A stretch of DNA of 18,223 nucleotides from Caldisericaceae bacterium (GTDB lineage Bacteria > Caldisericota > Caldisericia > Caldisericales > Caldisericaceae), in the NCBI GenBank assembly GCA_021161495.1, contig JAGHAO010000185.1, forward strand, positions 1 to 18,223. Direction: 5' to 3'. Numbering within the stretch: position 1 is the first letter of the stretch; each line of letters opens with the position of its first letter. The notes below the pieces were generated by a model. The model was not told where the DNA came from, ran no database searches, and saw nothing but the letters and a program-made list of their open reading frames with translations. This document shows positions 8,180-14,434 of the stretch, piece after piece. Made by a program: the position numbers and the translations under genes.

Positions 8180-8338
8180 CTTATCACCTTGAAATGCCTC
8201 TTTTTCCTTGTCCTGAGGTGTTTCCTTTCCGTCACTATAAAATGCCTTTATTCAGGGTCATAAATCTAAGAAACACATTTCCCTCGAAGCTCCTATTCTC
8301 TCTTTTGTCACCCTGAAGTGTCTTTGTTCAGGGTCTCG
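8180..8338. repeat. Three related copies of a short interspersed palindromic repeat
   Basis: The clearest copy is 8307-8338, with perfect arms ACCCTGAA (8310-8317) and TTCAGGGT (8327-8334) around a 9-base loop. A second copy at 8231-8260 shares the layout CAC...ATGCCTTTATTCAGGGTC, and a third, more diverged one spans 8180-8220 (CACCTTGAAATGCC...TCCTGAGG). They resemble the REP-like CACCCTGA...TCAGGGTC elements scattered between genes in many bacterial genomes. Confidence 0.6.
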
Positions 8339-8388
8339 TTTTTTGTTCCTTTATCAAAGTGTGTCCCAAAGGCGAAAAAATACGAGAC
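8333..8388. repeat. Inverted repeat GTCTCGT...ACGAGAC
   Basis: The arms GTCTCGT (8333-8339) and ACGAGAC (8382-8388) are exact complements, and the adjoining T-run and A-run extend the pairing. The left arm overlaps the last interspersed repeat copy, so the two may form one compound element. It lies about 85 bases past the nikR stop in the direction of transcription and could contribute to ending that message. Confidence 0.45.
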
Positions 8389-8473
8389 TCTGAAACAAGT
8401 GCTCGCCTTCGGTGAAAAAAAAAAAAAATGAGTGCAGGATATGGTTCGAAGTCGAATGTAAAGAATACTTGTT

Positions 8474-8899
8474 TTATATTACGTCTTTTCCCGTTGCTGC
8501 GGGAACGATTTTTACAAATTTCACGCCTCGCAACTTTGAAAATTCTTTTGAAAAAGAGTAAATTCTTTTTACTTCTCCTCGCAAAACGGTTATCTCCATA
8601 CAATTTATTTTATTTATATGCACGTGTGATGAAAACAAAACTTCTTTCAAATAGTTGTGCTGAATATCCACGATTTTATCTGTAAGCAGGGGCATTTTAT
8701 GGTTATAAACGATAACGACAGTTGCCGTGATAATTCCTTCTTTATCCTTCCATGCTTCTTCAAGGATTGCATTTCGCATCAGATCTCTTATTGCCTTGGA
8801 ACGCTTTGCGTATCCTTTCTTTCTCATAAATTCTTCGAATGCATCAAATAGTTTTTTCTTTATGGAAACTCCGAAACGCACAACTTTGTTATCTTCCAT
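8474..8899 (-). CDS. nikR: Nickel-responsive transcriptional regulator NikR
   Basis: This 141-residue protein has an N-terminal ribbon-helix-helix DNA-binding domain (VVRFGVSIKKKLFDAFEEFM, then RSKAIRDLMRNAI) and a C-terminal ACT-type nickel-sensing domain. The four nickel ligands of E. coli NikR (His76, His87, His89, Cys95) appear with identical spacing as His81, His92, His94 and Cys100 (QHN...SHVHINKINCMEI). It is the last gene of the transporter operon. Its ATG overlaps the methyltransferase end by 11 bases, behind a GGAGGG site. This is strong evidence that the operon concerns nickel. It probably represses its own operon when nickel is plentiful (inference). Confidence 0.93.
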   Translation of the reverse strand: MEDNKVVRFGVSIKKKLFDAFEEFMRKKGYAKRSKAIRDLMRNAILEEAWKDKEGIITATVVIVYNHKMPLLTDKIVDIQHNYLKEVLFSSHVHINKINCMEITVLRGEVKRIYSFSKEFSKLRGVKFVKIVPAATGKDVI

Positions 8900-9698
8900 T
8901 TTCTACCCTCCAGTGAATTTTTGCAATATCCCTATGATGATACATTATGCATCTTTTACCGTCACGTACAGAATTTTTTTTAACAAATTTTTCCACATAT
9001 TTTTTAAACACCTCCGTAAATTTATAAAATTCCATAATATTTTTTACTGCGTCGTCTATGTTGTCGTATTCTCTCTTATAGATGTTATGGTTCACTTCAA
9101 AATCCGGATTTATACCCATTTCTTTGAGCAAGTTATGAATAATTTCTGCGCTTGAAGGCACATTTCTCTGACGTTCTCCGTATATAATCTCTGCGAGGCG
9201 CTCATCCAGCCACTCGCCTTTTCCTGCAAATGTAAAAATAAAAACATCCCTTTTTGTTACGTTATTTATTTTTATAAGTGTGTTTTTAATGTCATAAACA
9301 CCCAGGGAATTATAACTCACGGAAACATCCGCCTTTCCTATGCGATTTACATCAAATGTTTCAAAATTTGCATTAATCAATTTTATATTCTTCAGCCCTT
9401 CTTTTTCACCTTGTTCTTTTGCAATTTTCAGCATTTCCTTTGATACATCTATCCCATATACGTATTTCACTCTTTTTGCAATAGGAATTGTGAGCCTTCC
9501 CGTGCCACATCCGATATCAAGCACGGTGTCTGTCTGCCTCAAATTGAATTCCTCAACCTCTCTTTCCGGTGCATCTTTATTTCTGGAAAGCCTCTGAAAT
9601 CTTTGTGCAGCAATCATATCCCAATATCTTGCAAGACCTCCATTTTCTATCCACATAGGGTATTTTTCGTTTTTCCAGATTTCGTTCCAATTAGCCAT
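8889..9698 (-). CDS. Class I SAM-dependent methyltransferase
   Basis: I chose the ATG at 9698 (269 residues) because it overlaps the ATPase stop; an upstream in-frame ATG at 9752 would extend well into that gene. Neither start has a clear ribosome binding site, so translational coupling is likely. Motif I is VLDIGCGTGRL (59-69), with the SAM-ribose acidic residue at Asp84 in GIDVS. The C-terminal half (IYKREYDNIDDAVKNIMEFY) is typical of a soluble methyltransferase with its own substrate cap. The substrate is unknown. Its place between a metal-chelate-type ABC transporter and nikR suggests work on an imported ligand or metallophore, but that is inference. Confidence 0.85.
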   Translation of the reverse strand: MANWNEIWKNEKYPMWIENGGLARYWDMIAAQRFQRLSRNKDAPEREVEEFNLRQTDTVLDIGCGTGRLTIPIAKRVKYVYGIDVSKEMLKIAKEQGEKEGLKNIKLINANFETFDVNRIGKADVSVSYNSLGVYDIKNTLIKINNVTKRDVFIFTFAGKGEWLDERLAEIIYGERQRNVPSSAEIIHNLLKEMGINPDFEVNHNIYKREYDNIDDAVKNIMEFYKFTEVFKKYVEKFVKKNSVRDGKRCIMYHHRDIAKIHWRVENGR

Positions 9699-10488
9699 AG
9701 TGCATCGATAAAAACGCTTTCTCGAGGCTTGTTTGATAAATAGGTTCCACAAGAATATGCCCGTTTATTTTTTCTACCGTGACGGGTATTCCATATACTG
9801 ATTCGACATTTTCAGAGGTAATTACCTCTATTCCGCCGGAGGCGAATATCTTTCCTTCTTTCATAAGCACAAATCCGTCAGAAAATCTCAAGGCAAGATT
9901 TATATCATGCATAACAACAACGGATGCAATATTATGGACTCTGGAGATTCTCTTTATAATATCCATTACTTCAAATTGATTCTTAATATCCAAACTATTT
10001 GTCGGCTCATCCAAAAGCATTAGTTTAGGCTGCTGTACAAGTGCCCTTGCAATGACTACTTTCTGAAACTCACCTCCGCTGAGCTCGGTAACATACCTCA
10101 GAGAAAGTTTCTCAATGTCTAACATTTTCAGAACATTCCTTGTTATTTCAATATCCTTTTTAGTGGCGTCCCATTTTATATACGGTTTTCTTCCTAAAAG
10201 CACCGCATCGAAAACTGTAATAAACGGGGCTTCGGAACGTTGAGGAACATAACTTATCTCCCGTGCAATTTCCGTTCTGCTCATTTTGCTTATCTCTTTT
10301 CCATTAATTAATATTTTTCCGCTTTGCACTTTCAATATGCCGTTAATGCACTTTAAAAGAGTTGACTTCCCTGCGCCGTTTACTCCGAGAACGGAAATCA
10401 CTTTGCCTTTTTCCACTTCAAGGTTTATATGAGACAGTATGGGGATCTTTCCGTAAGAAAAAGCGATATCTCTTACTTCCAAAATCAT
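9691..10488 (-). CDS. ABC transporter ATPase, iron-siderophore/B12 (FecE/BtuD) family
   Basis: This 265-residue ATP-binding subunit powers the FecCD-type permease encoded just upstream. Walker A is GVNGAGKST (35-43), the Q-loop is VPQRSEAP with Gln83, the signature is LSGGE (136-140), Walker B is LMLLDEP with Asp160/Glu161, and the switch His is His194 in VVMHDIN. The ATG overlaps the permease stop by one base, with GGAGGAG upstream. The family imports ferric siderophores, haem, cobalamin or, in some bacteria, nickel chelates. Here nikR in the same operon favours nickel. Confidence 0.94.
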   Translation of the reverse strand: MILEVRDIAFSYGKIPILSHINLEVEKGKVISVLGVNGAGKSTLLKCINGILKVQSGKILINGKEISKMSRTEIAREISYVPQRSEAPFITVFDAVLLGRKPYIKWDATKKDIEITRNVLKMLDIEKLSLRYVTELSGGEFQKVVIARALVQQPKLMLLDEPTNSLDIKNQFEVMDIIKRISRVHNIASVVVMHDINLALRFSDGFVLMKEGKIFASGGIEVITSENVESVYGIPVTVEKINGHILVEPIYQTSLEKAFLSMHYG

Positions 10489-11567
10489 TATCTTCTCCTC
10501 CTTGCCAATATATATAAGAAAAGCGGTGCCCCCAGGAAAGAGGTAATAATGCCGACGGGGAGAATAGCAGGATGAATAAGGATACGCGATAAGGTGCTTG
10601 AAACGAGAAGAATCAAGGCGCCCATCAGCCCGGATACGGGCAGGAGGAATCTGTTGTCATTCCCGATTATTCTTCGTGTAATGTGGGGTGCAAGAAGACC
10701 AATAAATCCGATAATGCCCAGAAAAGATACGGTTACTGCGGCAATAAGAGAGGAAACGATCATACCTACAATCCTTGTAGTTTCCGTGTTTACGCCAAGC
10801 CCTTTTGCAGTTTCTTCTCCGCTTTCCAATGCGTTATAGTTCCACCTATTCAACATAAAATATATGAAACCCGTAAGAACTACTCCGGACATTATGTTTA
10901 TTTGCCCCCAGGAAGCCCGGGTGACGTCACCGAATAGCCAGAATACAATAGATGCAACTTCCGTATCAGTTGCAAAGCACTCGACAAGCATTGTTCCGGC
11001 ATTAAAGAGAGAACTCATTGCGATACCTGCGAGAATAACGGCTTCAGGGGATAAATCTCTCCATTTTGCAAGCATAACAATGGTAATTGTCCCGGCAAGG
11101 GCGCCCAAAAAAGACCCGATTGTTGTAACAGTCAGGTTATTTACTACAACAGCATCGCCGAAGTTTGATTGAATGACCCCTGTCCCAAGAAATACAATGG
11201 AAACGGCGGCACCGAATGCAGCACCCTGAGATATGCCTAATGTAAAAGGCGAGCCTAAAGGATTCCTTAGCACTATTTGCATCACAGCACCGGAAATTGC
11301 AAGCCCGAAGCCCGCAACTATTGCAGCGACAATTGCGGGCAGGCGCATATTGATGATAACAAGGGAAGATTCACTTCCTGCGGCTTTCCCGAATATAGAT
11401 TTAATTATATCTTTCACTCCTATATGTATGGGACCTACAGAGACTGCCCATACGGAGCAGAGGATAATAAGTATGAGCAGTCCCAAGCCGAAATTTGTCT
11501 TTCTCTGCGTATATTTACTATAATTAATTTTTGCCGAAGCTGAGTTTTTTGAAACCACCGAATTCAC
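10488..11567 (-). CDS. ABC transporter permease, FecCD/BtuC family
   Basis: This 359-residue protein has about nine to ten hydrophobic helices. Family blocks include RLPAIVAAIVAGFGLAISGA, NPLGSPFTLGISQGAAFGA and FLGIIGFIGLLAPHITRRI near the C-terminus. It forms the membrane channel for the lipoprotein and ATPase encoded on either side. The start is uncertain: the longest frame begins with GTG at 11567, 44 bases inside the end of the lipoprotein gene, and no convincing ribosome binding site marks another start. The first 30 residues are hydrophilic and may be partly untranslated. Confidence 0.92.
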   Translation of the reverse strand: MNSVVSKNSASAKINYSKYTQRKTNFGLGLLILIILCSVWAVSVGPIHIGVKDIIKSIFGKAAGSESSLVIINMRLPAIVAAIVAGFGLAISGAVMQIVLRNPLGSPFTLGISQGAAFGAAVSIVFLGTGVIQSNFGDAVVVNNLTVTTIGSFLGALAGTITIVMLAKWRDLSPEAVILAGIAMSSLFNAGTMLVECFATDTEVASIVFWLFGDVTRASWGQINIMSGVVLTGFIYFMLNRWNYNALESGEETAKGLGVNTETTRIVGMIVSSLIAAVTVSFLGIIGFIGLLAPHITRRIIGNDNRFLLPVSGLMGALILLVSSTLSRILIHPAILPVGIITSFLGAPLFLYILARRRR

Positions 11568-12633
11568 CTTTCATCTCTTTATATACAGGTTTTCCCACCA
11601 AGAATGTGTAAATCTCATCTGCCTTTTCCTCCGGGTTAATATCCTTGAACTCTTCCGGATACAAAACTTTACCAATGTAATATGCATCTGCAAGTGCGGT
11701 GCCAATATTTGTAGTGTAGAAATTGTAAGGAAGCAGCCCGTATAAGTTAGCGTTTTTTACTGCTTTAAGCGATTGAAGCGCGGGATTTTGAAAATCTTTT
11801 TTGCAAAGATTATATCCCCCTTCGTCAATAAAGATGTAATCCGGATCCCACTTGACAAGTTGCTCTTTATTAATAAAAAAGTGCATACTCTCTTTTCCCA
11901 AACTATCCGCTACGTTTTTTGCGGAAACTGCTTGAAACGGAGGATAACCCGAAATTGTGCTATCTATACCGTGCATCCCCTTAGAGCTGATACCTCCCAC
12001 ATAAACAGTAGGTTTGTCAGTTTGTGTTGCGGCATTTGCCCTTTTGTTTAAATCGTCCAGAGTGTTTTTGATAAAGATTGTAACGTCTTTTGCACGCTTT
12101 CCCTTGTTTAGCACCTTCCCGATTATATCAAGGGATTTGAAAATTTCATCTGTGTAAAACGTTGCACGTTTCCCGTAGGAAAGCACAACGACCGGAATAT
12201 TTACTTTCGCTTGATATTCATCTGCTTTTTCTTTTTCCATATATGTAGCAAATATAACATCTGGATCTATCTTTGTAACAAGTTCCGCATCGGGGCCGTT
12301 GCCTATTGCACCGGGACCGCCGAGGCCGCTTACCGGAAGGTTTAAGAGCTCCGGGTATGCCAAAATATAGGGTCTTCCTCCGGGTCCCCACTTTTTCTCG
12401 CTTTGCTCTATTCCCACCACTTTGTCTTCCGCTTTCATATATACGATTAATCTCAGTGCTCCGGGTCCGGAACATACAATTCTGTTTACGTTCTCCGGAA
12501 CTTCCACGGTTCTTCCCGCCATATCGACAACCTTTTTCGTCTCGGTCATCGATGGCTTAACGCTTTTTCCACATCCTGAAAATACCGAGGCAAAAATCAC
12601 CATCAATACCAAAATTATTGCAAACTTCTTCAT
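11524..12633 (-). CDS. ABC transporter substrate-binding lipoprotein, Fe/B12-type (possible nickel-chelate receptor)
   Basis: This 369-residue protein has a lipoprotein signal peptide with lipobox FSGC (Cys21). VVDMAGRTVEVPENVNRIVC is the standard opening of the BtuF/FecB periplasmic-binding fold, and IDPDVIFATY and DPDYIFIDEGG are its usual strands. The segment GGISSKGMHGIDSTISGYPPF (about 214-234) is found in a subgroup of iron-type receptors. It is the first gene of an operon with permease, ATPase, methyltransferase and nikR, behind a GAGGTG site. The substrate cannot be read directly. NikR in the operon and the neighbouring CO dehydrogenase, which needs nickel, point to nickel; iron siderophore or cobalamin remain possible. 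Confidence 0.9.
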   Translation of the reverse strand: MKKFAIILVLMVIFASVFSGCGKSVKPSMTETKKVVDMAGRTVEVPENVNRIVCSGPGALRLIVYMKAEDKVVGIEQSEKKWGPGGRPYILAYPELLNLPVSGLGGPGAIGNGPDAELVTKIDPDVIFATYMEKEKADEYQAKVNIPVVVLSYGKRATFYTDEIFKSLDIIGKVLNKGKRAKDVTIFIKNTLDDLNKRANAATQTDKPTVYVGGISSKGMHGIDSTISGYPPFQAVSAKNVADSLGKESMHFFINKEQLVKWDPDYIFIDEGGYNLCKKDFQNPALQSLKAVKNANLYGLLPYNFYTTNIGTALADAYYIGKVLYPEEFKDINPEEKADEIYTFLVGKPVYKEMKGEFGGFKKLSFGKN

Positions 12634-12647
12634 ATTTTCACCTCATC

Positions 12648-12696
12648 GTGTTATTTTTTTTATATTAGTGTTATTTTTGTTGCATTAATAAAAACA
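12648..12696 (-). promoter_or_regulatory. Candidate NikR operator / promoter region of the transporter operon
   Basis: Two direct copies of GTGTTATTTTT begin at 12648 and 12668, exactly 20 bases apart (two helical turns). A near-complementary half site AAAACAC sits at 12690-12696, so GTGTTAT-N15-AAAACAC also forms an imperfect palindrome. Known NikR sites use half sites such as GTGTTAC separated by about 14 bases (Geobacter) or GTATGA with 16 (E. coli). The half sites overlap AT-rich candidate -10 sequences (TAATAT on the minus strand). Binding by NikR is inference. Confidence 0.4.
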
Positions 12697-12719
12697 CCTT
12701 AATCTTCAAAGGTGTTTTT
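12690..12719 (-). terminator. Intrinsic terminator after cooC
   Basis: The arms AAAAACACCTT (12690-12700) and AAGGTGTTTTT (12709-12719) form an 11-bp stem with an 8-base loop. On the minus strand the stem ends in TTTTTATT, a good U-tract, 15 bases past the cooC stop. The structure is nearly symmetrical. It separates the CODH block from the nickel-transporter operon. Confidence 0.85.
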
Positions 12720-12733
12720 ATATTTACAACTAC

Positions 12734-13627
12734 TTATTGTTTATCGTATTTTTCCAGCGCTTCCATAAGTTCGTTCATCTTCTCTACGATTCCGAGCGAA
12801 GGCTTTACATCAAGTAACGGCATCACATTCGGTTCGTATTCGAACAATTTCTCTTCGTACGGGAGTTCGAATACTTCATCAAATATGTCCATTTCGTCTT
12901 TCATTATTTGCTTTACCTTTTCCAGCTCCTTTGAATCGTTTGAACGAACTCTGTTAATCAGCAGATACAGGTGAGGAATATTTATATCCTTGGCGAGTTT
13001 CGCGGCGTGTTTTGCAACCTGAACAGAGTTAAACGTTGCGTCCGTCACTATTACTACATGCCTAAACCCCTGTGCGAGTGCTCTTCCGAAATGTTCCACC
13101 CCTGCTTGCGTATCCATAAGAATTATTTCATTATTCCTCAAATTTATGTATCTCACGATTGCTTCGAGAAGCGCGTTCTCAGGGCACAGGCATCCCGTTG
13201 CCGCTTGCACGACCGTGCCCATAACCAACATATTAATACCATCGGGCCCTTTTATGCCAAACCGCTCCACTACATCGGATACATCCGGGTTGAGGGTGAG
13301 CATAAGCCCCCATCCCTCACCCGGGCGTGCGCCTGTTTTTTCTTCGATATAATCAAGATTTTTCGTAACCGGAACAATTTTATCTCCCTCTTCCCGGGGG
13401 ATGCCGATCGCATAGGGAAGATTCATTTGAGGATCTTCGTCAACGGCAAGCACGTTGTATCCTTTCCGTGCGAACAAGTGCGAAAGCATCGCTGTTGTTG
13501 TAGTTTTCCCAGCGCCACCTTTTCCGGTTATTACCACTCTGAAACCTCTTCCTCCTTCTTTTGCCTGTTCTTTTATCTTATTTGCCGCATCAAAAATTCT
13601 TTTTCTTCTCTCTTCGTTAGTCTTCAT
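12734..13627 (-). CDS. cooC: CooC-type nickel insertion ATPase for CO dehydrogenase
   Basis: CooC is a MinD/ParA-like ATPase that delivers nickel to the C-cluster of CODH. This 297-residue copy has the deviant Walker A GKGGAGKTT (35-43), the switch I segment VDEDPQMNLPYAIG, and the CooC-specific metal-binding CxC at Cys146/Cys148 (TGCLCPENALL). MDTQAGVEHFGR (171-182) is the conserved Walker B/switch II region. It is longer than the usual 250-265 residues because of a charged N-terminal helix of about 28 residues. The start overlaps the preceding gene by 11 bases with a good GGGGAGG site. Its position a few genes from cooS supports the assignment. Confidence 0.93.
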   Translation of the reverse strand: MKTNEERRKRIFDAANKIKEQAKEGGRGFRVVITGKGGAGKTTTTAMLSHLFARKGYNVLAVDEDPQMNLPYAIGIPREEGDKIVPVTKNLDYIEEKTGARPGEGWGLMLTLNPDVSDVVERFGIKGPDGINMLVMGTVVQAATGCLCPENALLEAIVRYINLRNNEIILMDTQAGVEHFGRALAQGFRHVVIVTDATFNSVQVAKHAAKLAKDINIPHLYLLINRVRSNDSKELEKVKQIMKDEMDIFDEVFELPYEEKLFEYEPNVMPLLDVKPSLGIVEKMNELMEALEKYDKQ

Positions 13628-14432
13628 TCTTGGATACCTCCCCTTGGCTTATCAGAATTTCTTTTCTGGATAAAAGTTTTCTCCTGCAATCCGGGCACAG
13701 ATCTTTTAATTCTTCTTTTATCTCCGGATCCAATTTTGCATAGGCAAATTCTGCAATTGGTTCCGGTGCAAAATATCTTCCGCAAGACTTACATTTTTTA
13801 AGTTTGACTTCCGTGCCGCTCCACGATTTCATTATGCGTTTGTCATAGATATCTTCCATCTGAATTGCACCGGTAGGGCATACTTCCGCACAAGCACCAC
13901 AACCCATACAGGCATCGTTTTTTTCTAAGTAGGGAGTGTTTATCTTTGTATGAAAGCCTCTTCCTATGTAGTTTATTGCAGCTGTTCCCATAATTTCATC
14001 GCACACTCTTACACACTGCCCGCACAAAACACATTTATTTCCCAGAGGATCCAGAGGTTTTGCCTTTTTCGCGAAACGAGTTTTCGTGACCCCGTATTTT
14101 GCAGCCATTTCTTTTATTTCTTCCGAGTTCGGCGCTTGTGCAAGGTAGAGTTCGAACAGGACATTTCTGTATTTTACGATTTGCTCCGTGTCCGTCACGA
14201 CTTCGAGCCCTTCGACCGCCTCCAACGTGCAAGAGGTTGTCATTCCTTTCTTACCGGGCCCGTTTACCACTTCCACCATGCAGAGCCTGCAAGCGCCGTA
14301 GGGTGCAAGCGCTTCATTGAAACACAAATTGGGAATGTCGATATTTTCTCTGTTGCAAACGGAGAGAATACTTTCTCCTTCTTCCGCTTCATACGTCTTT
14401 CCGTTTATTTTAATCCTGACCGTTTTCTTCAT
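13617..14432 (-). CDS. Iron-sulfur subunit like the N-terminus of HydA/HoxU/NuoG, with a C-terminal Cys4 module
   Basis: This 271-residue electron-transfer subunit carries a plant-type [2Fe-2S] domain with Cys37, Cys48, Cys51 and Cys68 (C-x10-C-x2-C-x16-C). Two [4Fe-4S] motifs follow, at Cys134/137/140/144 and Cys175/178/181/185. The His-Cys [4Fe-4S] motif (HxxxCxxCxxxxxC) that normally sits between these in NuoG, HoxU and HydA is missing. After the ferredoxin part come two CxxC pairs (Cys214/217 and Cys246/249), probably a zinc ribbon or rubredoxin-like site. There is no hydrogenase H-cluster or molybdopterin domain. It starts two bases after the HydB-like gene and likely links that flavoprotein to a partner, plausibly CooS (inference). 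Confidence 0.85.
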   Translation of the reverse strand: MKKTVRIKINGKTYEAEEGESILSVCNRENIDIPNLCFNEALAPYGACRLCMVEVVNGPGKKGMTTSCTLEAVEGLEVVTDTEQIVKYRNVLFELYLAQAPNSEEIKEMAAKYGVTKTRFAKKAKPLDPLGNKCVLCGQCVRVCDEIMGTAAINYIGRGFHTKINTPYLEKNDACMGCGACAEVCPTGAIQMEDIYDKRIMKSWSGTEVKLKKCKSCGRYFAPEPIAEFAYAKLDPEIKEELKDLCPDCRRKLLSRKEILISQGEVSKNED

Positions 14433-14434
14433 AG

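Larger units (their letters stand above)
7699..8473. other. Gene-free intergenic region with degenerate repeats and hairpins
   Basis: No reading frame with a ribosome binding site or recognisable product was found on either strand, and the region lies between two minus-strand genes. The left half is AT-rich, with two imperfect direct repeat pairs. The right half holds a palindromic hairpin (8138-8176), three related short interspersed repeat copies (8180-8338), an inverted repeat (8333-8388) and an A14 tract (8415-8428). The A tract, read as T14 on the minus strand, could help end the nikR transcript, but no strong stem sits directly before it. Confidence 0.6.

Noticed and set aside
7664..8473. 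CRISPR array or tRNA in the long gene-free stretch
   Set aside because: Repeats are too few, too short and irregularly spaced for CRISPR, and no cloverleaf with a TTCGA-type T-loop and acceptor stem could be drawn.
8428..8685. Small plus-strand frame starting in the A14 tract region
   Set aside because: It overlaps the nikR coding region antisense, has no ribosome binding site and no recognisable product.
9699..9752. Longer methyltransferase start at 9752
   Set aside because: It would place 18 residues over the conserved end of the ATPase gene and lacks a ribosome binding site; the ATG at 9698 overlapping the ATPase stop is more likely.
11524..12633. Assignment of the receptor as the cobalamin-binding protein BtuF
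   Set aside because: Fold family fits but no B12-specific signature or cobalamin riboswitch is visible upstream, while nikR is in the operon.
12971..13801. Long open frame on the plus strand opposite cooC
   Set aside because: It is antisense to well-supported cooC and FeS-subunit genes, is rich in Cys/Phe/Ser without domain signs, and is best explained as a codon-bias shadow.
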